Below the pieces are notes generated by a model. That model ran no database searches. It was not told where the DNA came from and saw only the letters and a list, made by a program, of their open reading frames with translations. Below are positions 45,107 to 56,919 of a stretch of 64,000 bases of DNA, piece after piece. Position 1 is the first letter of the stretch. Every line of letters begins with the position of its first letter. Origin of the DNA: Trichosanthes cucumerina (taxonomy: Eukaryota > Streptophyta > Magnoliopsida > Cucurbitales > Cucurbitaceae). Made by a program: the position numbers and the translations under genes. The stretch spans positions 78,135,505 to 78,199,504 of the forward strand of contig CM071836.1 of assembly GCA_036507285.1 (NCBI GenBank), written 5' to 3'.

Positions 45107-47468
45107 GTTTTCTTGATGGCTTTTCAGGTTTCTATCAAATCCCTATTGCACAAAAAGACCAGGAAAAGACGATATTCACATGTCCATTTGGGACCTATGC
45201 TTATAGGTGAATGCCTTTTGGTCTCTGTAATGCCCCAGGTACGTTTTAGAGATGCATGATGAGTATTTTTTCTGAATATATTGAGAAATGCATTGAAGTA
45301 TTTATGGACGATTTTACTGTATATGGGGATTCATTTGATGTATGCTTGGATAATTTGACCAAGATTATGAAAAGATGCATTGAAACTAACTTGGTTTTAA
45401 ATTATGAAAAATGTCATTTTATGGCCACTCAAGGCATTGTTTTAGGGCATGTTGTATCTTCTAGGGGTATAGAGGTCGATAAAGCCAAAGTGAATATTAT
45501 TGCAAACTTACCCTACCCTACCAATGTTAGGGGAGTGTGTTCCTTTCTTGGACATGCAGGATTTTATCGCAGGTTCCTCAAGGACTTTTCAAAAGTTGCT
45601 TTGCCAATGAAGAATTTACTGCAAAAGGAAGTTCAATTCGAATTTGGAGAAGAATGCAAAGAGGCGTTTGATAAGCTAAAAGAGTTGTTGACAAGCGCAC
45701 CTATTATTCAACCACCACGATGGACTTGCCCTTTGAAATTATGTGTGACTCAAGCAACTATGCAATGGGAGCAGTTCTAGGCCAACGAGTTGACAAGAAA
45801 AGCCACGTCATTTACTATGCTTCCAGAACCTTGAATCTTGCTCAATGCAATTATTCCACTATGGAAAAAGAGCTTTTATCAATTGATTTTGCTTTAGATA
45901 AATTTCGATCTTATATACTTGGTTCTGAAGTTGTTGTGTTTTCTGATCATGCAGCTTTGAAGTATCTTTTGGCAAAAAAAGAATCGAAATCGAGGTTGCT
46001 TCGATGGATTTTGCTTCTTCAAGAGTTCAACTTGAAAATCAAAGATCGAAAAGGAGTGGAGAATCCTGTTGCAGACCACTTGAGTAGATTTGTCATAGAA
46101 GAAGATGATCTACCATTCAGTGATAATTTTCCAGATGAACATTTGTTCCAACTCAAAGGTATGATTCCTTGGTATGCTGATATGGTCAATTATTTAGTCA
46201 CAAAAAATCTACCTCATTGTCTTAGTAAGTCTAGGAAAGAAAAAATAAAAAGTGAGTCAAAATATTATGTTTGGGATGAGCCTTTCCTATGAAAATTTTG
46301 TTCTGATCAAGTGATTAGGAGATGCATACCTGAAAATGAATTTCAGTCTATTTTAACTTTTTGCCACGATTTTGCATGTGGAGGCCATTTTGGACCTAGA
46401 CGAACTGCTAGAAAAATCTTAGATAGTGGTTTGTATTGGGAGTCTATGTTTAAAGATGCATATCAATTTTGCAAGAGTTGTGAGAAATGCCAAAAAGTAG
46501 GAGCAATAACACGTAAGAATGAAATGCCTCAGGTTCCAATTCTTATTTGTGAAATATTTGATGTCTGAGGCATTGAATTCATGGGCCCTTTGCCTTCTTC
46601 TTGTGGTTTTACATATATACTTTTGGTTGTAGATTATGTGTTAAAATGGGTGGAAGCAAAAGCCACCAAAACTGATGACTCTCAAGCTGTTGTAGGTTTT
46701 ATCAAGGCTAACATCTTTTATAGGTTTGGAATTTCAATAGCCATTATCAGTGATCAAGGAACTCATTTTTGCAATAGAGCAGTTGAAGCTTTGATGAGGA
46801 AGTATGGAGTGAATCACCGAGTGGCCACCGCCTACCACCCTCAAACCAATGGGCAGGCTGAAGTTTCCAACAGAGAAGTTAAAACCATTTTGGAGAAAAC
46901 AGTGAATCCAGGAAGAAAAGATTGGAGCCTTCGTTTAGACGATGCATTGTGGGCTTATCGAACAGCCTATAAGACTCCTATCGGGATGTCTCCCTACCGG
47001 TTGGTTTTTGGTAAGGCATGTCATTTACCAGTGGAAATTGAGCATAAAGCTTATTGGGCGGTTCGACGATGCAACATGGATCTAGACAAACCTGGAGCTT
47101 CAAGGTTACTGCAATTGCAAGAATTGGAGGAGTTGTGCCTTGATGCTTATGAGAATTCGAGGATTTATAAAGAGAAATCCAAGTTGTTTCATGACAACAT
47201 GCTTATTCGAAAACAATTTGAGATTGGTCAAAAAGTTTTGTTATATAATTCTCGATTGAAGTTTATGCCTGGTAAGTTTCGTTCTCGATGGATTGGCCCG
47301 TTTGTTATTACTAATATATTTCCTTATGGTACAGTGAAAATCAAAAGCTTGGATTCAGAAAAAATTTTCAAGGTGAATGGTCATAGATTGAAGATTTTCC
47401 ATGGGGGTGAAATTGTTCCATGTCTCATTAGCTTCCGATTGGATCACCCGACTTATTTGGATGGCTGA
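45107..47468 (+). pseudogene. Element D reverse transcriptase, RNase H and integrase
   Basis: RT resumes with LDGFSGFYQIPIA. In-frame stops at 45208-45210 and 45247-45249 follow. The catalytic block is VFMDDFTVYGDSF (about 45300), then LVLNYEKCHF, IVLGHVVSSRGIEVDKAK and FLGHAGFYRRFLKDFSK. A one-base shift near 45719 leads to RNase H (MCDSSNYAMGAVLGQ, YSTMEKELL, FSDHAALKYLL, PVADHLSR). Stops at 46290-46292 and 46566-46568 split off the integrase zinc finger and core. In the core frame starting at 46581 the triad is D18, D58 and E94, with the expected 35-residue gap. The integrase C-terminus ends with YGTVKIKSL and HRLKIFHGGE at 47468. There is no chromodomain, as expected for Athila. Confidence 0.9.
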
Positions 47469-49146
47469 GAACTTTCAAGAGTCTCGTCGAGCAAAACGAC
47501 GTTAAATAATTGCATTATTGGGAGGCAACCCAATGTTTTCTTTACTTTTTCCTCTCTTTATTGTTAGTTTTTTTTTCTTTCTTTCTTTTTTCAATTTTTC
47601 TTAATTCTATTTTTTTTTTGCAGGGCATTAGTTTTTAATAAAGTATGGTCACCCATTCTTTCAACACCTCAAACTATACCAATTCAAGTTGTTCATAAAT
47701 TAGGGGAGTTTAATTTTCTTTCTTTTCTTTTGTGAGCAATAATCTATTTATACATTGAGGACAATGCATAGTTTAGGTGTGGGGGAGGTTTTTATTATAC
47801 AATTCATTTTTTTAAAAAAAAAAATATTATTATTTTTTTTTGCTTTGAATTTAGCATGTCTTAATTCGTACATGTTAATTTTTCTTTTGAAACCTTCAAT
47901 GTTTATTAATATCTTTTAATGCTTTGTAAGTTAAGGATGCATCTTTAGTTTTAATTTCAATGCATGAGAGAGATGAGCATGATTAGTGTTTTTCTTTAAA
48001 AATTATATGATAGTGTCTCACTGATTTATTGATTAAAAAGTGCACAAGACTTGATGCAAATTACAAACCCAGTTAGTTTTTGAGCCTATGAGCATTTCAT
48101 TATATTTTGCTCAATTTATTTCTCGTTGAGTGTTATCAAACTTAGTATGCTTATTCTAGAACTTGCTTGTGAATGCATTTTGAGACTACATTTTTTGGAT
48201 TGATGCTTTAATATGATAAGGGCAAATTAGGATTAACCGATTTTTGGACCTCTCAAAATATCCACCTTTATGTTTTTCCCTCTAGTTAGTCATTTTGAGC
48301 CTATTTCCATTTTTTTTTCTCTTGATTCAAACACATTATATTAAACCTAAGACCATTTTGTTTGTAAAGCTCAACATTTGTACCTTTTGTAAAGACAAGA
48401 GAAAATATTGCATGGTAGTTAATGTTTGAGTGAAGAAAAAAAAATAGAGAAAAAAAAGGGAGAGAAAATTTGTGAAAAAAAAAAGAAGAAGAAGAGAAGA
48501 GAAAAAGAAAAAGAAAAAGAAAAAGAAAATTTTTTGGAGAAAAATCAGCCAAAAACATTTGAATTATTAAAATGTTACTTCTCCAACATTCTTAGTGCTT
48601 GAAATGAGATGTAGGAATAAGGTTCAATGTCTTGGGTAATGTGTGAATGTTATGTGACATTGATATCATGAAAAAATAAGTGTACAACTCTTGGTCTTGA
48701 TTGTGAAGCACTTCAAATTTTCCTCCTACCATACCTTTACCTAAACCCCATTACAACCCTTATTAAGTCCCTTTGATTTTTGCATTCAATTCATCAATCG
48801 TGGTGGAGATTTGATTCATTTGCAAGCCTATGGTAATAACATGCTAGGTTTTGATTTTGAGAGTAAAAGCACCCTAAATACTTCGAGAGTATTGAGTGAA
48901 ACCACGCGAGGGAGTTAAGTTTTGTTGCATGTGAATTTGGTGAATTGATGAGATGCTTGAGTTTTTTATAAAATATTTTCTATGAGTGCTCATTCTCTTG
49001 ATTGTCACTACAATTCAACATTGATGTGTAATTGGCTTTATTGGTATCTTTGGATATTGAGAAATATGAAAAGGGAGTAAAGAGGAGGTTCATATGTTGA
49101 GTTAAGGCATGCTTGAGGACAAGCATGGATTAGGTGTGGGAGAATT
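47469..49146 (+). other. 3' untranslated region of element D with two polypurine tracts
   Basis: This is AT-rich, T-tract-rich spacer where Athila elements may carry an env-like gene; none is present here. A block gaggacaatgcatagtttag then gtgtgggggag (about 47757-47789) resembles gaggacaagcatggattagg then tgtgggagaat (about 49115-49145) just before the LTR. The second is the functional polypurine tract by position. A purine run of GAA/AAG repeats lies at about 48429-48540. Confidence 0.8.
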
Positions 49147-50552
49147 TGATGAGTAGAATTTAATTATACTTATTATATCTAATTTCCTTATATTCTAAGT
49201 GAATAAAATGTTTAATTGTTGAAATTGTGTCTAATTTAGTTTAGGTGATAAATTATCATTATTTAGTGGAACTAGACTAAAAAGCACATTTTAGTTCAAA
49301 TTCGTAAATTAAAATAAAAATTGAAAAATTAGAAAACAAAAGAATGAGAGAATTGAAAATAAAAAATAATTAAAGAAATTGGGAAAAAATAACATAAAAA
49401 ATGAAAACGAAAAAGATGAAAGTTTATTATCTAATTTTTTCTTTTGTTTCTTTTTTTCTTTGTGTAGGTGGCATGCATGCATGGAGTCTTCCATGAGAAA
49501 TGTAAGAGAGAAATTCTTTTGTGGCTTGACACACACTGTGGAACAAGAAATGACACATTTAAGAGAGCTATTTTTGGTCATTTTCAAGTATATAAAAGGA
49601 GGGCAACGCATTGAGCAAAGGGTGTGCAGAGTTTGAGTGTTCTCTAGAAGAATCAAAAGTTTAGTTTGTTTTTATAATTTTTATTTTATGTTTTCTCTCC
49701 TTTATAGTTATTCTTGCTTTTCCACCATGTGTGACTAAGCTTTAATTTCTGATTCAAGGGTCATTTCATTTCCAATTGTAATTTTGTGAGGCTTTAGACC
49801 TAATTGAAATTTTGTTTCTAATTTAAGAATTCTTTGTTTCTTGTTTTATTTTTATGATTGGTCGTTACTAATTAAATTGACGCCTTAATTTAGTTTCAAT
49901 CAATTTATTGCTATCCATGATTTTGTGATCCGTAATTGTCACAAATGATTGAAAAAATGTAGCAAGGGGTTGGCTTATGTGTGTGTAATGAATGGCTTTT
50001 CCATTTTACATAGCTAGCATAATAGACTCTAGGGAAACAAAGAAACAAAATTAATTAATTTGTAGTTATCTCAATTAGTTAATTTTGGTTTAGTCCTCTC
50101 ATTGCTTTTAATGCTATTATTTAATCCATACAGAACGCTATCGTACCCAATGGATTAAATTATAAGTTATGATTTTGATGCTTGGTTAAGATCAATTAAA
50201 TTAGGAGAGTTTATATTTATTGCGGTTTTTCAGAGTAAATTGACTGAGTTCTTGAATTAGCAAAATTAAAATTAATTTTTTTTTTCTTTTGAAGCCTATG
50301 ATCAAGATTACAATTGGATGATATTTACATCCTTGAATTTGAAGTTGCATAAAATTATCTTTTTACTTTTTTTTTAATTTTATTTTTTTTGTTCGACAAT
50401 TCAAAACCCCCTTTATTTTTGTTATCATTATTATTTTTAACTTTGAGAAATTAATTTGATTGGTTCCCTTGGGATTCGACCTGGTCCACTATTTCTACAA
50501 GTTAGATCTAGAAAACCAGTAAATATTTTGGAGGGCTTTGACAATCCGACCA
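49147..50552 (+). mobile_element. 3' LTR of element D
   Basis: It is collinear with 31472-32895, starts tgatgagtag, ends ccgacca, and is followed by the target copy gtagt. The TATA box is at 49591-49599. Confidence 0.93.
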
Positions 50553-51078
50553 GTAGTTTCCTTAAGTGTTGATTTCAGGATTTGAACAATGGGGCACCAG
50601 CCTCTCACCGGCTCGTGAGAGACTTAGTTTTTGGTCGATTCATAAGCAAATTGTTTATTAGGGGATTGGTGGCACTTAAGGTGCAAGATGTAATAACAAG
50701 AGTAAGTAGACTTTTGACCCAGCTGTAATTACGAATGACTCGTGAATGATCGACGACTTGCATGTAATGGTTATATCCATAGACACAACTTGTCCTATAG
50801 TGCATAAGAGTGCAACTCCCTATAGTGGGGTGACCTAAAGTTAATGAATGAAAATTGATTAATTAAAGAGTTTAATTAATTATTTTTGTATCATTGAAGC
50901 TTATAATCTATAGGTCAATAAGGTCCATTTGCTAGCTCCTAGTAACCCTAAAAGATAGAAAAATTTCAAATGTTCATATTAATATTTAATTTGAAGTGCT
51001 CAAATTAATATTTAATATATTTAATATAAAAGAGGAAATATATTTATTGTATTTGATACATTAAATATTAGCTAAATT
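50553..51078 (+). mobile_element. Old LTR E, last part
   Basis: After the target copy gtagt, the text ttccttaagtgttgatttcagg and caccagcctctcaccggctc continues the copia-type LTR broken at 31471; compare ttccttaagtgttgtctccag at 30230. It fades into A-rich tandem repeats near 51078, well short of a full LTR end. Together the three parts give about 1.1 kb of a normally 1.7-1.95-kb LTR. Confidence 0.75.
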
Positions 51079-51080
51079 AT

Positions 51081-51440
51081 AAAAAAAAAAAAAAACCCTG
51101 AACTTTCTACTTTGTTTCAAAAGTACCTTTGAACTTTCAAAAGTTTCATTAATACCCTTGAACATAAAAAAAAAAAAAAAAAGTTCAAAGATATCCCTAC
51201 TGTTAGTTTTTATGAAAACTGTTAGTACTTTGTTTCAAAAATACCCTTGAATTTTCAAAATTTTCGTTAATACCTTAAACTTAAAAAACAAATTCAAAAA
51301 TACCCTTCCTGTTAGTATATGGACAAAAATCATTACTACCTCATTCTAAAATACTCTGAACTTTCAAAAGTTGTATGGATACCCTTTAATCTTAAAAAAA
51401 AAAAGAAAAAGTTAAAAAATGCCCTTATGATTGTTAGCAT
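51081..51440. repeat. Degenerate 110-119 bp tandem repeat, three copies
   Basis: A unit containing tttcaaaa, tacccttgaa and tttcaaaagttt followed by an A-rich tract recurs near 51112, 51231 and 51340. The spacing is 119 then about 110 bp. No coding potential is seen. Similar words occur in dispersed plant repeats, but I cannot assign a family. Confidence 0.65.
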
Positions 51441-52229
51441 ATGGACGAAAAATATTTATCTACACCATATTACGTCGTTAACATTTTTCCTTTTTTTTCC
51501 CTTTCTTTTTCAATACCCCCTTTACTCTCTTCTTCCATTTTTCAATTCTAAGAATAATTAATTCAATCAAGTTATTTAGACTATAGCAAGAAAAACGAGA
51601 ATAATGGAACTACCAAAGGACCATAAGATTTTGGATTTAACAAAGGTTGCATAATTTAAGTTAGTACATTTGGATTTAATATACAAAAAGAGGGACATGT
51701 TTAGAATTTCGGCCTTAATTTTGAGGACATCTAGTGAGAGGAAAAAGAAAGAAAACATATTGATGACTAAATTTGTAGCGAATGAAGATTCTATTAATCT
51801 TTCTTGCAATTCAAATTAGTCAATTTGTTGTGGTGTGTTAAGAAGATTCCCTATGATTGAAAATTGGATAAATAGATGAAAAATGAGAGTATCTATATGA
51901 AAAAAATGAGAGTATCTGTATGAGTTATTTTTAAATTGGTTCTTTTCAAACTCAAGATAACTTCAAAGACATAAACTATTTGAGTGTTGAATATTCTTAT
52001 GTTTATGTTTAGTCATGCTTAGAAATGAGAGAAATCCTCCTGTTTATTTAAAGTTCTAATATTTAAGAAGATAGGAAAAACGAGAGAAGTTTTACAGATT
52101 GAAAAATGGAAGAAGAGAGTAAAAGGGTATTGAAAACAAAAGAAAAAAAAGATGAAAAATAAAGAAGTGTTAGACTATAGATTGAAGCAATCATGAGAGA
52201 GCGAAAATAGAAAAAAGAGGTAATGAGGT
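51441..52229. repeat. AT-rich spacer with a 70-bp inverted repeat
   Basis: The left arm, about 51481-51550 (ctctcttcttccatttttca near its end), is the imperfect reverse complement of the right arm, about 52093-52162 (gaaaaatggaagaagagagt). About 540 bp lie between the arms. It could be a decayed terminal-inverted-repeat element. I see no target duplication and no protein. Confidence 0.5.
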
Positions 52230-53946
52230 TGTTGGGGTGTATGCCCTAAATTCGTGTAGTTTGTATACATTTGATGTTTATAAATAAAAGTTATTTTTTC
52301 CATCAAAACTTGTATTCTTGCATTTTAGACTTAATCCAATAAACTAAGCTCAAGGGTCATATAAATGAGATCTTAACGGTGTGTAGTGGACACAAAGGTA
52401 AGATCACGTTCAAGTAAATGACCCAAATGGTCTATAGTACATGGATAAGCTTGAGAACCTCTTCCTAGTAACACTATGGATATGGCCCACTTTGTATTTG
52501 ATACAATCGTGGTGATCCAGCTCGTTCATGTAGTTGGCATGCGAGTGGGGGCATCCTATGCAATGAGTTTGTATAAGACTGGACCGTGAATTAGTAGACT
52601 ACTGTAGTAACACTATTGATGAAATAGGACTAATAATTCGTAGAAGACCATTAGTGACTCGACCTTAATCCTGAGCGGGTTACAGACTCCTATCTGTGGG
52701 GGTTTGTCCCTTGACTAGTATGGGTGAGAGTGGCCAGAGTTGCCGATTTAATAAGCCTACCTTCTTAGGGGCAGAATCCCGTGGGTAGCTGGGAACTTAA
52801 CTCCGCAAGAAGGAATTCAATCGTTCCCGAGCTATGGAATCTAGATGGGTTGTTCCCTTAAGAGTTTAATCTAGGTCTTGAACAACGGGACCCCACCCTT
52901 TAACTGGCTCGAGAGAGACGTTAGAGGATCAGTGGTACTTAAGGTGCAAGAGGTAGTCATAGGGGTAAAACGATAATTTGACCCAGTTGTGACTACGAAC
53001 GACCAGTGAAGGGTTGACTCACGGGCATTGGTTATATCGATGGACACAACATGTCCTACAGTGATGAGAGTGCAACTACGAGTTAATAGTGGAGTGACTC
53101 GTAGTTATTGAATGTTGATTAAAGGGATCAAAGAGTTTGATCAGTTAATCTCGAATCATTGGAGCTCATGATATGTAGGTCCATTAGGTACCTCGGTTGG
53201 TTCAATATGGAATTAATGAGGGTATAAAGTTTTGGAATGAATTTGAAGTGTTCAAATTCATATAAAAGGATTTTATGTCAATTATATGTAATATAATTGA
53301 TATAATGTATAGTTTTGATGTGAATATGATTCATAATAAACTATACAATTGCCTATTATGGAATTATGGCATAATTAGAGAAATTAATGTTGAAAGATAT
53401 GAAAATTGAATTTGATTCAATTTAATGCCACATTATGCAAATGTGATTTGCATATTAAGGTATATGATACCTTATATTATACAAATATGATTTGTATAAT
53501 ATATGGTTTGTGGAAGTAGTGGGCTTAATGGGTGGAGAATTTCTCTCCACCCTCACCAATTATAAATAACTGCCTGTTGAAGCATTTTGAGCTATGCTAT
53601 CTCATTTTTAGATTTGGCAAAATTAAAATCTCTCATTCTCTCTCAAAATTCTCTACAATCATTTTCCCTAAAAAGAGAATCCCACCATTCTCCCTCTTGC
53701 TTGAGAACAATCGAGAAGGCCATCTTCGAGGTGTCTGGTTCGTGGATTCGGGATCGTGTGGAGATCGGTGAGAACGTAAGATCGTTGGAAAGGATTACTA
53801 CAAGAAAGATTTCTTCAAAGGTAAATTTCTATTTCCACTTCTCCTTAATTGTTTAACCTATAGTATGCATGTTTTGAGTTTAATTTAAGTAATGCAATCG
53901 GGGGAACCGATTCAATTCACTTTCGCTAGGGGATTCGATTCCTTCA
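52230..53946 (+). mobile_element. Copia LTR F, probably the 5' LTR of copia B
   Basis: It starts tgttggggtg and ends ttccttca, 1717 bp. It is related to the LTRs of copia C and G; for instance atggatatggcccactttgt and ccttaatcctgagcgggtta. A primer site tggtattagagcc follows at 53949-53961, so an internal region, not host DNA, comes next. Ownership by the gag-pol at 60103-62128 is inferred from order and strand. Confidence 0.8.
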
Positions 53947-53948
53947 AA

Positions 53949-53961
53949 TGGTATTAGAGCC
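53949..53961 (+). other. Primer-binding site after LTR F
   Basis: tggtattagagcc, one mismatch from the initiator Met tRNA type site, lies two bases after the LTR. Confidence 0.85.
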
Positions 53962-54583
53962 AATCTTGCTCCCGGTTGCGTTCTGAATTTCTCAAATTAG
54001 AGGTGGGTATGCTTTCTATTCATGAGATGAATGTGGTTTGCAAAATGAATGTTTTCACTTTTGGAACATAGATTTACATTTCATTTTCATTGAAAAGTTC
54101 AATGTAAGGGCCCGATATTTTAGAAAATTAGTTATGTAAATTGTGTCTATAAGTCCGTGTCGTTCGTAGCAAGGGCGTTGCTGTGAAGAACGGAGCAAAA
54201 ACGAGCCAAAACAGATGGAGTTTTATTCTTTACAGAGCATGGCGTTGAGACGTTGGTCAGGCGTTGAGACGCCAGGCATGCGGATTGTGGCACGCTGCAG
54301 GCGTCTCAACATCGCGCGCGTTGCATCGCGAGGAGCGCGAACGCTAGACACAGTGTTAAGATGCTGGTCACGGCGTCTCAACGTCGTGCGTAGTGGAGGC
54401 TGAAGACTCGCGAATTCAAGGCTTGTGGAGATGTGGGCAGTTAATTAACCGAATTTTAATTGTAATTTTGGTTTATTATTATTAATTAATATTAATTATA
54501 ATTAATATAAATGTTATATTGATTATAATTAGGGTTCCAAAAGTGGTTCACTTTTGCAATATAATTTATGCAAATGTTGTATG
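53962..54583 (+). other. Leader remnant with a possible gypsy LTR fragment
   Basis: 53962-54103 looks like copia leader (gtttgcaaaatgaatg). At 54104 tgtaagggcccgatatttta resembles a gypsy LTR start, and GC-rich text to about 54410 contains gcgttgagacgcc and its complement ggcgtctcaac several times. I could not find the other end or a target copy, so the fragment may be truncated or part of the leader. The last five bases (gtatg) are the left target copy of LTR G. Confidence 0.5.
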
Positions 54584-56538
54584 TGTTGGGTTTTGTGCCC
54601 TAAAACTCGTAGTTTGTAATTTTTTGTTCTAATTAATGTAATAAATTGTTATTACTTCAATAAAGTGTTATTGTTCGGTATTTACGATATTGCCATTGTT
54701 TTAACCCCAAATCCAATAAACTAAACATCTAAGGTTGTAAAATGTATCTTTAACTGAATGTAGTGTACATATAAAGGATCTCGATTCGAGATACAACCTA
54801 AAGGGTCTATAATAAAAGGATAAGGTTTGGGTACCTTACCTTGGTAAAACTATGAATGTGGCCCACTTTGTATATGATACAAACACAGTGATCCTAACGT
54901 GTTCGTGTATATGACATGTGAGTGGGGATATCCTATGTAATGAGATTACATAAGACCAAACCACGAAATAGTAACCTCTAGATGTAACTCTGTCGACTTG
55001 TTAGGTTTCTATTTCACTAGGATGACCTAGGCAACTTGATCTCAATCCTGAGCAGGTTACGAACTCCTGTTTGCGAGGGATTGACCTATGACTAGTATGG
55101 GTGAGAGTCGCTAGATTCGCCGACTCAATATGCCTACCTTCTTGGGGTCAAGACCGAGTGAGCAGTTGGGGACTTACCCTAACAAGTTGGAATTCACTCT
55201 TTCCCGGTTACTACGGTAAGTACAGGAATGTTCCCTTAAGTGGTGTCTCGGGACTTGAACAAAGGGCCCGACCCTCTCATTGGTCCGAGAGGGACTCTTT
55301 TTGTTGGTAGGACCACAAACAAATTGTTCATTAGAGGAGCACTGGAACTTAAGGCACAAGATGTAACCCAGGGGTAAAACGGTAATTTGACCCAGCTTGT
55401 GTTACGAACATTAGTGAAGGATTGACTTGCTATTATTGGTGAATATCCGTGGACCCAGAAATATATCTGTAGTGAGAAGAGTGCAGATGCGGGACTTTAG
55501 TGGAGTGTTCCCGCAGTTAACGAATGTTGATTTGGAGGTTAATGAGATTAATCGAGTAATCTCGTATCGTTGGAGCTTCTGATATGTAGGTCCATTAGGT
55601 CCAACTTCTAGCTCGTAAAGGGTTCTTAGATCGTTTGAATTTGAAATGTTCAAATTCATTAGAGAATAAATTTAATGTATATAGATACGATATAATATAT
55701 AATTTTGGAACTATATATTATAAATTTAATGTGAATATGGTTCATATTAAATTATGAAAGAATTAAATATTTGAAAGAGTTCAAATATTATTTTAAATGT
55801 GAATGTGATTCATATTTAAAATTATAGGTTAAAATTTAATGTGCATTAAAACTATAGGTTGAGGGGTAAAATGATTAAATGAGATTTAATCATTATTTAT
55901 AATATGTTATTTAATTAAATATGATTTAATTAAATTAATTTGATTAATTAAATTAATTAATTAATTTAGAATAAATTAATTAATTAGGAACGTGTCACGA
56001 TGACACGTTCCCATCACTCCCATTCTCTTATCGATAGGGAGTGGGGAGTTACCCCTTCGATTCTGCTTCTTCTTCTCTAATGGAGAGAGGTGTAAATTGA
56101 TCGATGATTTTTTAGTGCAATTAACGAATTGCTAAAAAGAAAAAATTCTCTCTCTCTCAATTCTCTTCTTCCAAAAGTTGGATCCTTTCCCACCTAGGAT
56201 GATCTAAGCACTCAGAGAATAGGAGGTTATCCTTTTTGGTAGTGTCTTGCTTGGAGGAGAACAAAGGTTTCTCTCTGTGTTGCTGAGTTATTGGAGAACC
56301 ACACTTGGAGCAAGAAGTTGTTGAATCGTAGAAACTACAAAGGTAATCATTTATGTTCCTTTTAGTTTATTTTCTAAATAGCATGTCTGCATGGCAATTA
56401 TTCTATGTCTAATTAGATTAGAATGTATGCTTGTTCTGTTTTTTTTCAATGTACTTGTTTTTGTTTTTCAACCAAAATGAAGTTGCAATTACGATTTCAA
56501 ACACATTTCCGCTGCTCAAGGGGATAAGATCTCCACCA
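54584..56538 (+). mobile_element. Solo copia LTR G, 1955 bp
   Basis: It starts tgttgggttt and ends ctccacca. The target duplication gtatg is at 54579-54583 and 56539-56543. There is no primer site on its right side: the host text resumes aattttaatgtgc. It is related to LTRs C and F. It arose by recombination between the two LTRs of a former element. Confidence 0.85.
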
Positions 56539-56543
56539 GTATG

Positions 56544-56916
56544 AATTTTAATGTGCAAATGGTATGTCATGTATATATGTGTTAAGCATAGTCATGCATC
56601 ATTTTATAATATAAGTGTTATATTATATAGTTTGCATGATATAACTAATATAATAGTTATATTAATTTTGGATAGCATTGACATGCATTTAATCATGTGA
56701 TGATTATTTTATGTATGTTTAATTATTCATGTGATGACTGATCAAGCCCTATAACATAGAAATGCATGTAACCTAAGTTAATTAATTAGTTTTAAAATGG
56801 TTTTAGAACTTGAATTAATTAGACTTAGGTATCTAGTTCTAATAAGATTAGAATCAAGAAACCAATATGATTTATAAGTTATGATTAAAGAGGAACTCTG
56901 TCTAAGGAAGGTCTTG
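56544..56916 (+). other. Copia B leader, middle part
   Basis: AT-rich, non-coding. It joins the leader text at 59168 when the Harbinger element is removed (tcttgcta continues into agctgacggaaacgg). Confidence 0.65.
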
Positions 56917-56919
56917 CTA
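56917..56919. repeat. 3-bp target duplication cta of the Harbinger element
   Basis: cta here and at 59165-59167 bracket the inverted ends. A 3-bp duplication is the rule for PIF/Harbinger elements. Confidence 0.8.

Larger units (their letters stand above)
31472..50552 (+). mobile_element. Athila-like element D, full length, with a nested element
   Basis: LTRs at 31472-32895 and 49147-50552 both start tgatgagtag and end ccgacca. The target duplication gtagt is at 31467-31471 and 50553-50557. The primer site is at 32898, then gag, protease, RT, RNase H, integrase, a 1.7-kb AT-rich 3' region and a polypurine tract. Removing the nested 9.2-kb element and its extra target copy leaves about 9.9 kb. 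RT motifs (VPKKTGITVV, GWRMCIDFRKLNQ, FMDDF) fit the Athila clade. There is no env-like frame in the 3' region. Confidence 0.93.

Noticed and set aside
47469..49146. An env-like gene in element D
   Set aside because: The region expected to hold it has no frame longer than about 85 residues, and that one is a translated purine/pyrimidine tract.
51576..51809. A 77-residue hydrophobic minus-strand frame
   Set aside because: AT-rich DNA between inverted-repeat arms. The apparent membrane segment is what T-rich sequence gives by chance.
54104..54583. A second complete solo LTR starting tgtaagggcccg
   Set aside because: No CA end followed by a copy of the preceding five bases (ttcaa) was found, so only a fragment can be supported.
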